Shown: in pieces, positions 34,213-41,878 of the stretch
Numbering within the stretch: position 1 is the stretch's first letter
Layout of the letters: the number at the start of each line of letters is the position of its first letter
From: CAZESH01 sp964514665
Lineage (GTDB): Bacteria; Bacillota; Bacilli; Paenibacillales; KCTC-25726
Assembly: GCA_964514665.1 (NCBI GenBank)
Contig: CAZESH010000001.1
Location: forward strand, 1 to 56,941
DNA length: 56,941 nt
Reading direction: 5' to 3'
Notes under the pieces: generated by a model
Told to the model about the DNA's origin: nothing
The model's database searches: none
What the model saw: the letters and a program-made list of their open reading frames with translations, nothing else
Made by a program: the position numbers and the translations under genes

Positions 34213-34313
34213 ATGTTTTTGTTATTGAAAATAAGAAGCCGTGCAGGCTGCTTACTTTTTTACTTGTTAAAAACAGCTCAGGTTAGCGAATGAGGTCGAG
34301 CGGACAGAGAAGC

Positions 34314-34368
34314 CGTTATTTGCCGAAATGCCGTGATGATCATGTGGGTTAATGGCAAGGAAATAACG
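34314..34368. repeat. Intergenic inverted repeat
   Basis: The stretch 34147-34463 has no gene. CGTTATTTGCC (34314-34324) is an imperfect inverted match to GGCAAGGAAATAACG (34354-34368). ATAACGGGGCT at 34414-34424 repeats the ATAACG arm. It looks like a degenerate palindromic repeat unit rather than coding DNA. Confidence 0.5.
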
Positions 34369-34410
34369 CCAAAAATCAAAGAGATTCCCTGGCACAGCGT
34401 CCAAATTTAA

Positions 34411-34461
34411 AAATAACGGGGCTATCCTCAGGTCTGAGGTCAGACCTTATGGAACAGCCCC
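34411..34461 (-). terminator. Two-tier terminator of the universal stress protein gene
   Basis: GGGGCT (34418-34423) pairs with AGCCCC (34456-34461), enclosing the perfect hairpin GGTCTGA-GG-TCAGACC. On the minus strand a T tract follows the outer stem. Confidence 0.75.
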
Positions 34462-34463
34462 TA

Positions 34464-34889
34464 TTATTTCACGATCATCACCGGACATTTGGCGTGATGT
34501 GCCACTTTGTGGCTTACACTGCCCAGCACGAGCTCTTGAAACGAACTCAGGCCGCGGCTGCCGAGTATGATCAGATCATAGTTTCCTTTCTCGGAAAGAG
34601 CTACAATTTCATCCGCAGGATCGCCGATGGCAACCTCCAGCCGGTAGGCAAGCTTTTCCCGCCTGAACTTTAATTCCGTCTGGATAACGGCATGATGCGC
34701 CTTCTCCACCAAAACGGACAGCACATCAAACTTCGCTTCCAGCAAACGATCCCTGGTAGGTGCCGACGGACTGATATGAACAATCGTCACATGTGCATCC
34801 GGAAGCTTCTTCGCCAGCTCTAATGCAGCTTTCGCCGCACGATCGGCATGCTCGGAACCGTCTGTGGCCAAGAGAATTTTTTCGAACAT
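34464..34889 (-). CDS. UspA-type universal stress protein
   Basis: This 141-residue single-domain protein starts FEKILLATDGSEHADRAAKA and has the ATP-binding motif GSRGLSSFQELVLGSVSHKV followed by CPVMIVK, as in ATP-binding UspA proteins. It should act as a cytoplasmic dimer in stress survival. ATG 34889 follows AAGGA at 7 nt; the frame extends to 34913 without a ribosome site. It is a single gene with its own promoter. Confidence 0.9.
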   Translation of the reverse strand: MFEKILLATDGSEHADRAAKAALELAKKLPDAHVTIVHISPSAPTRDRLLEAKFDVLSVLVEKAHHAVIQTELKFRREKLAYRLEVAIGDPADEIVALSEKGNYDLIILGSRGLSSFQELVLGSVSHKVAHHAKCPVMIVK

Positions 34890-34921
34890 CGGACCATCCT
34901 TATAATCCAGCATTTATCCCT

Positions 34922-34950
34922 ATCATGCCATGATTTTGGGGAATAGTCAA
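34922..34950 (-). promoter_or_regulatory. Promoter of the universal stress protein gene
   Basis: On the minus strand TTGACT (34950-34945) and CATGAT (34927-34922) are 17 bp apart. Confidence 0.6.
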
Positions 34951-34990
34951 AATTCCCGCGCCGCTTGTATGCCTGTGTGGACTTGCTGTC

Positions 34991-35566
34991 TATTCAACCT
35001 TTAATCGAGCAACGATCCATCGCTTTATTCAAACCTATTTTCCGATCACGGTAACCATCGGCGTCAGCAGCGTACGCAGCAACATCAGCCATTTGAATCT
35101 TTGCTGCAGCGAGGCTTGCGGTTCTGCCGGAGCCCATTCTGGATGAGCTGATCCAGCTGCCTACCTTGGAAGATTGGGGAAACTGGTTCAAGAGCGCGTG
35201 CATTGATCCGTTTATCGGGCAATTAAATGAGCAGCACCAAAAAACATGGTCTCGGTGATTGAAAAAATAAGCCATTATGTTGCACAGCATACGGAAAGTG
35301 ATGTGCAGCTGGAGGTATGCTGCAAATCGCTGCATATCCCCGTTTCCTTGGCAAAGCAGGCCCTAAAGGAAGTCATGGATACAACCTTCTCTGAATTGGT
35401 GCTGAAAATGCGGATGGAACAGGCAAAGGAATGGTTGGAGAAAGAGGATATCAATGTCGAGGAGATCGCCAAGAGACTGCAGTACAGCAACTCGCAGAAC
35501 TTTTCCCGGGCATTCAAAAAAGTGGTGGGCGTCCCTCCCGGACAATACCGTACGGGGACGCGTTAG
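34991..35566 (+). pseudogene. Decayed AraC-family transcriptional regulator
   Basis: Three frames in a row give parts of one Paenibacillus-type membrane AraC regulator. Near 35009-35116: IHRFIQTYFPITVTIGVSSV and SNISHLNLCCSEA, the nucleotide-cyclase-like sensor segment. Near 35120-35265 another frame: ILDELIQLPTLEDWGNWFKS and FIGQLNEQHQ. From 35246: EKISHYVAQHTESDVQLE to the end, a C-terminal helix-turn-helix domain with AKRLQYSNSQNFSRAFKKVV. The N-terminal membrane part is absent. A 106-residue HTH-only product could still be made from 35246, but no good ribosome site precedes it. Confidence 0.8.
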
Positions 35567-35639
35567 TCATGTGAATTTTGGGCAGGAAACATAATTTTGC
35601 AAATCATGGGACATCCTTCTATTACAGGAGGCGATTATC

Positions 35640-35879
35640 ATGGACCCATCCAACACGGGAGAAGAAGTAGTAGCCGTCAGAAAAAACGGTGACGGCGATA
35701 TTGTTGAATTAAAATTGACTTCTGGCCAGGTTGTCGATTATGTAACGGCACAAGCGATGGCCAAGGACAAGAAAATCAAAAACGTCAATGTGTTTCGCGG
35801 ACGGGATGGCGACGAGCATTTGCGTTCCAATGCAGACGGCGATCCCAGCAACAATCTGGACAATCTGCCGACCTTTTAA
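35640..35879 (+). CDS. DUF3892 family small protein
   Basis: This 79-residue soluble protein matches DUF3892: GEEVVAVRKNGDGDIVELKL, then KNVNVFRGRDGDEHLRSNAD and the terminal DPSNNLDNLPTF. The function is not known. ATG 35640 follows ACAGGAGG. It is a single gene, convergent with the GNAT gene. Confidence 0.85.
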   Translation: MDPSNTGEEVVAVRKNGDGDIVELKLTSGQVVDYVTAQAMAKDKKIKNVNVFRGRDGDEHLRSNADGDPSNNLDNLPTF

Positions 35880-35882
35880 TGG

Positions 35883-36335
35883 TCATGCGTCTGCGCCCTG
35901 CAGCTTTTTGATCATGCGTATATGCTCGATTCCCGCGTCCAGGAAGATTTCATCGGAAACCGCACGGTAACCGGCCTTTTCATAGAAGCCTGCAGCATAG
36001 GTCTGGGCGTCCAGTACCGCTTCGGTGCAATTCGCATCTTTCGCCCAAGCTTCCAGTTCCTGCAGCAGCAGAAGTCCCAAGCCGCTTCCGCGAAGCGGTT
36101 TGCGAACGGCAATTCGCTGCAGCTTGGCAGCACGGTCGCCATAAAGGCGCCATCGTGCGGCAGCCGCCGGCCGGCCGTTTTGTCTAATCAGCAAATGACT
36201 GGCAGCTGCGGGAGAATGATCGAATTGATCCAGTTCCAGATCCTCGGGAACCCCTTGCTCCAGCACGAAAACCTCTCTGCGAACGGCAAAGCACTGCTCG
36301 AGCTCTTCATGTGTCTTGACGCGTATCGTCTCCAT
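35883..36335 (-). CDS. GNAT family N-acetyltransferase
   Basis: This 150-residue protein has the GNAT core: VFVLEQGVPEDLELDQFD, RIAVRKPLRGSGLGLLLLQE with the acetyl-CoA loop, and AAGFYEKAGYRAV. It resembles ElaA/YjcF-type acetyltransferases with no fixed substrate. ATG 36335 follows AAGGAGGAG; the TTG at 36353 is part of that region. Confidence 0.88.
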   Translation of the reverse strand: METIRVKTHEELEQCFAVRREVFVLEQGVPEDLELDQFDHSPAAASHLLIRQNGRPAAAARWRLYGDRAAKLQRIAVRKPLRGSGLGLLLLQELEAWAKDANCTEAVLDAQTYAAGFYEKAGYRAVSDEIFLDAGIEHIRMIKKLQGADA

Positions 36336-36512
36336 ACCAAACTCCTCCTTCAACCGCGGTCTTCAAGCTTTCTAATCATCATATCGCAATGCCGGGACAG
36401 TTATCAAGACGCATTGCGGTTATCCGTTCCCGCAGGTGGAGACGGCGTTAATTTGGAGAATCAATTCAATCGACTGCTGCAAGATCGAATCAATCAATGG
36501 AATAGAGCAAAG

Positions 36513-36544
36513 AAAACCGGACGCTTCACCTAGCGTCCGGTTTT
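36513..36544. terminator. Bidirectional terminator
   Basis: AAAACCGGACGCT and AGCGTCCGGTTTT are perfect complements around a 6-nt loop. It ends the minus-strand Met-rich gene. Confidence 0.88.
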
Positions 36545-36560
36545 CCCATTGTCAGAAAGA

Positions 36561-37121
36561 TTACTTCTGCAGCATTGATACGATATACATTTGCAGATCC
36601 GCTTGATTCAAATAGGTTCTGCCATGTGAAATCATCGGGGCCGCCATCAGCATCTTCTCCATCCCGTCGATGCTTGCCGTTTTGCTGCCGATCATGAATT
36701 TGGCCGACAGCATGCCGCTTTTCATCATGCTGTCGCTCATTGTGTTGTCCTTCATGGTGCTGTCGCCCATCGTGTTGTCCTTCATCATGCCGTCGCTCAT
36801 TGAATTATCCTTCATCATGCTGTCGCTCATGGTGTTGTCTTTCATGGCGTTGTCCTTCATCATGCTGTCGCTCATTCCCATTTTGTTGCTGCACATCACG
36901 GTTACAGTATGTGTTTTTTGATCCCATGCCAGATCGCAGCCGAGATTTTTCGCCAGCGTACGGACCTCCACGTACTCGGTGCTGCCTTTCTTCATCATCG
37001 GCGCATCCTTGAAAGGATCCATTGACATCATCGAATCGGACTGGGCAAACGCTGCCGCAGGAAGTGCCAAGGTACATAACAACAAGGTCGCTGCGGTTTT
37101 TTTAAGTTTGTTTTTGATCAT
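36561..37121 (-). CDS. Secreted Met-rich protein with split copper-amine-oxidase-N-like domain
   Basis: The 186-residue protein has a signal peptide (KKTAATLLLCTLALPAAAFA). The first piece after it (GSTEYVEVRTLAKNLGCDLAWD) and the last piece (FMIGSKTASIDG, ISHGRTYLNQADLQMYI) together look like one copper amine oxidase N-like domain. Between them, at about residues 80-134, is a Met/Asp/Lys/Asn-rich tandem array with near-identical units MSDSMMKDN and MKDNTM. Met-rich repeats of this kind often bind Cu(I) or Ag(I), but metal binding here is an inference. ATG 37121 follows AAGGAGG. A two-component system lies just upstream in the same direction. Confidence 0.8.
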   Translation of the reverse strand: MIKNKLKKTAATLLLCTLALPAAAFAQSDSMMSMDPFKDAPMMKKGSTEYVEVRTLAKNLGCDLAWDQKTHTVTVMCSNKMGMSDSMMKDNAMKDNTMSDSMMKDNSMSDGMMKDNTMGDSTMKDNTMSDSMMKSGMLSAKFMIGSKTASIDGMEKMLMAAPMISHGRTYLNQADLQMYIVSMLQK

Positions 37122-37234
37122 ACTGTATATTCCTCCTTGGATTTAATCTCAAGATCAACGATAAAGGAGAAATATTAACAAAGTCTTTCATAGCCCTTAC
37201 AACTTCGTTATGTTTTTCTATCAAAATCTATTGT

Positions 37235-38278
37235 TTAGGAATGCCGCTTATAAACGGGCAATGTAAACCAAAATTTGCTGCCGGCTCCGACCCTGCTTTC
37301 CACCCCGATTTGACCGCCGTGCTGCTCGACGATCGATTTGGCTATCGCCAGGCCAAGTCCGGCCCCTCCGCTTTCCCGGTTCCGCGATTTGTCCTGGCGG
37401 AAAAACCGTTCAAAAATGCGCGCCTGGTCCGCCTCCTCTATTCCGTCTCCTTGATCCGAGACGCAAATGCGGATATATTCCCCCAGCGGAGCCGCGGAAA
37501 GTGTGATTTCTCCTTCCGTCGGCGAGTAGCGAATGGCATTTTGCAGCAAATTGGAAAGCACGCGTTTGATTTTATTCGGCATGGCGGCAACCGTCGGCAG
37601 CGAATCGGGAATATCGGCCGTCACCTGGATCCGCTTTTCCTCCAGCTGCAGGGCATGTGTTTGCAAAGATTCCAGCAGCAGATCCTCCGCATGCGCGGCT
37701 TCGGGGATGAATTCGTCCCTGCCCGCTTCCAGCCTTGACAGTTGAAACAAATCCTCGATCATCACCGCCAACCGCCGGGTTTCCACTTTAATCGTGTTCA
37801 AATAGCGTTCAAAGGTTTCTTTATCCTGGACGACTTCATCCTCCAACGCTTCCACAAAGGATTGGATGGAAGCCATCGGAGTCCGCAGATCGTGTGAAAT
37901 ATTCTCCACCAGTTCCCGCCGCAGCGCCTCCGATGTGCGCAGCCGCTGAAAGCTGTCACTGAGCTTTTCCGACATGTCGTTAAAGCTTTTTGCCAGCATC
38001 TGCATTTCCAATGGGCCGGAAGGATGAACCTTGCCGGCAAAATCCGTTTCCGCAATCCGCTGCGTTTCCATAACCATCCGGTCTATCGAACGCTCCACCG
38101 GCCGAGTCAGAAAAAAATGCGCAGCAAAGGAAAGAAACCCGGCGGCAACTGCAGCACTGGACAGCCATAGCGCGAGCTCAATGGAAAGCAGCATTTTCAC
38201 ATAACTGACGAACAAGAACAGCACAATCATGGTGATGCTGACCCCGTTGGCAATCAGCAAATAGCTTCGCAGTCTCAA
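37235..38278 (-). CDS. Sensor histidine kinase
   Basis: The 347-residue kinase has two N-terminal membrane helices (about residues 5-60) with almost no outside loop, a HAMP segment, the H-box ENISHDLRTPMASIQ, the N-box NLLQNAIRYSP, and G-boxes DQGDGIEE and GGAGLGLAIAKS. The tiny extracytoplasmic part suggests sensing within the membrane, as in cell-envelope-stress kinases. TTG 38278 overlaps the stop of the response regulator gene (TTGA) and follows GGAAGGG. Confidence 0.92.
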   Translation of the reverse strand: MRLRSYLLIANGVSITMIVLFLFVSYVKMLLSIELALWLSSAAVAAGFLSFAAHFFLTRPVERSIDRMVMETQRIAETDFAGKVHPSGPLEMQMLAKSFNDMSEKLSDSFQRLRTSEALRRELVENISHDLRTPMASIQSFVEALEDEVVQDKETFERYLNTIKVETRRLAVMIEDLFQLSRLEAGRDEFIPEAAHAEDLLLESLQTHALQLEEKRIQVTADIPDSLPTVAAMPNKIKRVLSNLLQNAIRYSPTEGEITLSAAPLGEYIRICVSDQGDGIEEADQARIFERFFRQDKSRNRESGGAGLGLAIAKSIVEQHGGQIGVESRVGAGSKFWFTLPVYKRHS

Positions 38279-38979
38279 CTGTTTTCCCTTCCTTCAAATT
38301 TGTAGCCGATCCCCCATACCGTTTTGATATATTTCGGCTGCGACGGATTCGTCTCGATTTTTTCGCGCAATCTTCTGATATGCACCGTCACCGTTGTAGC
38401 ATCCCCGTAATAATCCATGTCCCACACCTTGTTCAGCAGTTGGTTGCGAGAGAAAACCTGGTCGGGATATTCGGCGAGCAGCAGCAGCAAATCATATTCC
38501 TTCAAAGTCAATTCGATATCCTGGCCCGATACTTTGACGCTTCTTTCCTTCGTATAGATCTCCAGTTCCCTGAAGCGGATGACATCGGGGTTTTGGGGCG
38601 AACTTTCCCGGCTGCTGGCGAGTTGGATGCGCCGCAATATGTTCTTTACTCTGAGCACGAGCTCCCGCGGGCTGAAAGGCTTGCAAATATAATCGTCCGC
38701 GCCCATCGTCAAGCCGGCCAGGCGTTCCCTCTCTTCCCCGAGCGCCGTCAGCATGATGATCGGAGTATCCTGTCGGACGCGAATTTCGTCACAAATTTCC
38801 CAGCCGTTTTTTTTCGGCATCATCAGATCCAGCACGACCAAGTCCGGCATTTCCCGCTCAAAAACGTTCATCGCCTCTTCACCGTCATTGGCAATGACCA
38901 CATGATAACCTTCCAATTCGAGATATCTTTTGCAAACATCGGTAATATTGCGTTCATCGTCGGCCACAAGTATCTTCAT
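38275..38979 (-). CDS. OmpR-family response regulator
   Basis: This 234-residue regulator has a receiver domain (LVADDERNI, phospho-acceptor Asp in LVVLDLMMPKKNG, switch Thr in IIMLTA, Lys in YICKPFSPREL) and a winged-helix DNA-binding domain at about residues 135-230 (SVKVSGQDIELTLKEYDLLL, TVTVHIRRLREKIE). It is translationally coupled to the sensor kinase. ATG 38979 is the family start. Its target genes are unknown; the Met-rich secreted protein gene downstream is a candidate. Confidence 0.94.
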   Translation of the reverse strand: MKILVADDERNITDVCKRYLELEGYHVVIANDGEEAMNVFEREMPDLVVLDLMMPKKNGWEICDEIRVRQDTPIIMLTALGEERERLAGLTMGADDYICKPFSPRELVLRVKNILRRIQLASSRESSPQNPDVIRFRELEIYTKERSVKVSGQDIELTLKEYDLLLLLAEYPDQVFSRNQLLNKVWDMDYYGDATTVTVHIRRLREKIETNPSQPKYIKTVWGIGYKFEGRENS

Positions 38980-39178
38980 CCGAGTTCCCCCCTTTTGCCA
39001 AGTACCGGAATTATAAATCAAACCCATTAAGCTTAACTTACCAACATCTTACGAAACTATTAAACCTTCGACAACCTATTTATTCTTAAAAAGATTGCGC
39101 ACAAGCAAATAACCATCAGTGCATTCCCTGACGGTTCCATCTTTGTTTGTAAAAATGAAGATCAATGCTCCTTGATGA

Positions 39179-39427
39179 TCAGTAAGCCTTTCGTTTTCTT
39201 CTGGTGTTTAACCCATCGATAAATAATCCGAGCACGGCAAACGAAGCAACAGTCATCGCATAGGATGCCAGTATACTCATACTGTGAATATCGCGGAAAG
39301 TCTCAATAAACCAAACCGGAACACTGATATGATAGAGCAGCATATTATTGCGGTCCAAACCGGCATAATTCAACAGGCATACCGCAACAGATCCAAAGGT
39401 CAGCCAAAATGTGAAAGATTTAAGCAC
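39179..39427 (-). CDS. Small membrane protein, function unknown
   Basis: This 82-residue protein has two hydrophobic helices (SFTFWLTFGSVAVCLLNYAG and SILASYAMTVASFAVLGLFI) and a basic tail NTRRKRKAY. GTG 39427 follows AAAGGAG. It is divergent from the YIEGIA gene with about 130 bp between starts. I do not recognise it; the location suggests a possible link to the YIEGIA pair. Confidence 0.65.
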   Translation of the reverse strand: MLKSFTFWLTFGSVAVCLLNYAGLDRNNMLLYHISVPVWFIETFRDIHSMSILASYAMTVASFAVLGLFIDGLNTRRKRKAY

Positions 39428-39554
39428 AGTCAGTCTCCTTTACAAGGAATTTGTACTTACTGTTGCCGATTTGAGAAAAAAATATTCCCCATACGATCGT
39501 GCAATACTAAGACCCGAAGCTGAAAACACAAAAAAATTATTAAAGGAGACGGCA

Positions 39555-40475
39555 ATGAACAATGGTTGGATATCCACAGAGCACATTGTCTTGATTGTTA
39601 CGGCAATCGCCATGGGCACGCTGGCACGGATGATTTCCTTAAAAGAGGATTACCGCCAGTACCCCAGCTATCCAAACGGCTATATGATCCATCTGCTCAC
39701 CGGATTTGTTGCAGCCTCCCTCGGAGCGGTGGCCATCCCCGCCCTGATGAGCAAAAATTTCGTTGCTGTCACCTTTTTAACCTTGGCCATCCAGCAATTT
39801 CGCGATGTCCGGAAAATGGAACGCGACAGTCTCAAAGATTTGGAAAAGACAGAATTCATCCCGCGAGGAGACGCATACATCGACGGAATTGCCAAAACCT
39901 TTGAGGCGAGAAATTATTTCGCGCTGGTGGTTTCCTTTATCACCGCTTTGACGATCCAATTGCTCTCCCGGCCATTGGGGCTTTGGCTCGATGCGGGAAT
40001 TGGAGCGGTCGTCGGTTTCATAGTCTTCTATTTGCTGCAGCGCTTCTCTAAAGGAAAAACCGTGGGCGATATCGCCGAAGTCCGTCAGGGCTCCATTGAG
40101 ATCAAAGGATCGGAGCTGTTCGTGGACGGAATTTTCGTCTCCAATCAGTTGGGTTCGGACAATGCGAGGAAGCTTTTTGGCGAGGAAGGGCTGGCCGTAG
40201 TCGTCATACCGAAGGCGCCCCATTACCGCATCACTTTGGACAATTTCGGGCAAAGGCAGGCCATGCTCTTTGAAGCCGCCCGGGCGCTCGGACTCAAACG
40301 CTATCATTTCACAAGGAAGGATTATGAGCAGGGGAAAGTCGTGATTGCGCTCGTACCGATCATCGCCAATTTACGGGCGATGATTGAAGTCATCCGCTTG
40401 ACCCCGATACTCGAAAGCTCCAAGAAACACCACGCGCTGATGAAAACCGATATTTTGGGAAGGAAGGACCGTTAA
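39555..40475 (+). CDS. YIEGIA family membrane protein (YphB-like)
   Basis: The 306-residue protein has several N-terminal membrane helices and the family motif in the form YIDGIAKTFEARNYF (about residues 107-121). A soluble C-terminal domain follows (DIAEVRQGSIEIKGSELFVD and GQRQAMLFEAARALGLKR). The family is found in spore formers; I link it to YphB of B. subtilis from memory. ATG 39555 follows AAAGGAG. The next gene starts inside its stop codon, so the two are translationally coupled. Confidence 0.83.
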   Translation: MNNGWISTEHIVLIVTAIAMGTLARMISLKEDYRQYPSYPNGYMIHLLTGFVAASLGAVAIPALMSKNFVAVTFLTLAIQQFRDVRKMERDSLKDLEKTEFIPRGDAYIDGIAKTFEARNYFALVVSFITALTIQLLSRPLGLWLDAGIGAVVGFIVFYLLQRFSKGKTVGDIAEVRQGSIEIKGSELFVDGIFVSNQLGSDNARKLFGEEGLAVVVIPKAPHYRITLDNFGQRQAMLFEAARALGLKRYHFTRKDYEQGKVVIALVPIIANLRAMIEVIRLTPILESSKKHHALMKTDILGRKDR

Positions 40476-40681
40476 TGGGTAGAGAAGGCTCCAATAAACC
40501 AACTTATGAGGTGCTGGCTTACATTACCTTGAATGCAACCCGTGTGCTCGGGGGAAAACAGCTGACCCTGTTGGCAAAAGACGAAGAAGAGCAAAAGGAA
40601 ATGTGTGTGGATATAGCCAAATCGCTAAAGGCAGACATTACACAGTTGAAGTGCGGCGACTATATCGTCATTCGCAATTAA
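40475..40681 (+). CDS. Predicted partner subunit of the YIEGIA protein
   Basis: This 68-residue protein (EVLAYITLNATRVLGGKQLT and DITQLKCGDYIVIRN) overlaps the YIEGIA gene by TAATG. Small proteins in this position are annotated as the capping-complex subunit for YIEGIA in genome databases, as far as I recall. It is soluble. The role comes from context. Confidence 0.72.
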   Translation: MGREGSNKPTYEVLAYITLNATRVLGGKQLTLLAKDEEEQKEMCVDIAKSLKADITQLKCGDYIVIRN

Positions 40682-40720
40682 ACGAAAACCGTTTGCATTT
40701 GAACATCGAATACCTCCATT

Positions 40721-40749
40721 TTGCAAAAAAATAACCTATCCCCTATAAT
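40721..40749 (+). promoter_or_regulatory. Promoter of the 40805-41125 gene
   Basis: TTGCAA (40721-40726) and TATAAT (40744-40749) are 17 bp apart. Confidence 0.7.
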
Positions 40750-40804
40750 AATCTAGCAGTTTGCTTTTAAGCACTTTATTATCCGCTTTTGTGAGGTGAA
40801 TGGG

Positions 40805-41125
40805 ATGAACGGCCTGCAAGCGTTTCCGTTGCAACAAATAAAAATCGAACACGAGGATCAGGAGATTGCCTTGACTTTTCGATCGGCAGTGCTGTATGTC
40901 GACGTCTCCGATCTAGTATTCAGCTGGTTTGTCGATATCAGCTATATGGATCAATACGAACTGTTGGAGAAACTGTCCTCCTCCCGGGATATTCAAATCC
41001 GCATGGCAGCTGTTTCAAAGCAGGGGGAGCAGCTTTCGGGCAGCGGCTTCATGCATCCGAATCTGCCCGCTTCAAGTGCATCCATTCGTGGCGACGGCAT
41101 TTTGTTCGGATATGAAACTTTTTAA
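40805..41125 (+). CDS. Small hypothetical protein
   Basis: The 106-residue protein is soluble and mostly beta-like (IKIEHEDQEIALTFRSAVLY), with an aromatic stretch FSWFVDISYMDQYELL. No family is recognised. ATG 40805 lies 6 nt after GAGGTG; the GTG at 40796 is part of that site. Its stop codon directly abuts that of the convergent YheC/D-like gene. Confidence 0.7.
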   Translation: MNGLQAFPLQQIKIEHEDQEIALTFRSAVLYVDVSDLVFSWFVDISYMDQYELLEKLSSSRDIQIRMAAVSKQGEQLSGSGFMHPNLPASSASIRGDGILFGYETF

Positions 41126-41791
41126 TTAATGCGGTCTGGTATTGACTTCAAAAATCCAGATTTTCCCCGTCTGGTCCAGACCGAAATCAAAGCCCAATTG
41201 ATCCGCATTCGGATACCGCTGCAGCAGCGAATCCTTGCATCTGTACGCGAGATTTCGCATTTCCCTTTTTTTGTCGCGTACACGAACGGCAGGCAGGGAG
41301 CGATGAATCGCATCCGCCGATGTCAGCTGAGTGCCTCCCCTGCACAAATTCGTTACAAAAAGGCCTTTTCTTGCCAATCTGCCTACAATCGCCCTGGTCG
41401 TCCAGCGATCATTTTCCTTGACAATTTTAATCCGGTAATCAATCGGTCTTCCGCCGATTTCAGCGAGCCGGATCCCCCTTTGAACCAAATATGTCCTGGC
41501 TTTCACCAATCCGCCGACTCTCCCCATTAGCGCGCTTATCGAAGCGTAGCTGCGCACCGTTCCGCCATACTTCATGAGATAGCGGCCGCCCTGCTTTTCG
41601 ATCCAGACTACCCCGCTGCCCCCAGTTCCCACATTCGGTTTTAGTACTACTTTGCCATATTTGGACAAGAGGCTGTCAAACGCTTCTTGCGAATATCTTC
41701 TCGTTTCGGGGATGTGGGGAACTATCCGTTCATCCTTCAGTAACGCCGCCGTTTTCGCCCATTTACTGGCAATTTGTCTAGGTTCGCTCAA
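41126..41791 (-). CDS. YheC/YheD-type ATP-grasp protein
   Basis: This 221-residue ATP-grasp protein has VVLKPNVGTGGSGVVWIEK, PIDYRIKIVKENDRW and the metal-binding end DFGLDQTGKIWIFEVNTRPH. Proteins of this group (YheC/YheD) associate with the spore coat in Bacillus, and the reaction is unknown. It is shorter than full YheC/D proteins, lacking their N-terminal part. TTG 41791 follows AAAGGGG at about 10 nt. Confidence 0.85.
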   Translation of the reverse strand: MSEPRQIASKWAKTAALLKDERIVPHIPETRRYSQEAFDSLLSKYGKVVLKPNVGTGGSGVVWIEKQGGRYLMKYGGTVRSYASISALMGRVGGLVKARTYLVQRGIRLAEIGGRPIDYRIKIVKENDRWTTRAIVGRLARKGLFVTNLCRGGTQLTSADAIHRSLPAVRVRDKKREMRNLAYRCKDSLLQRYPNADQLGFDFGLDQTGKIWIFEVNTRPH

Positions 41792-41878
41792 AATAAGACA
41801 TCCCCTTTAGGCATTGGTTTCTTGCATTGTATGCCCTAGAGGATGTCCCACTCTTGTATGTTTGTCTTGATCAGAACG

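Noticed and set aside
36456..36533. 26-codon plus-strand frame MENQFNRLLQDRINQWNRAK and so on, ending in the terminator loop
   Set aside because: It looks protein-like, but the ribosome site is poorly spaced and the frame is very short; it needs conservation data.
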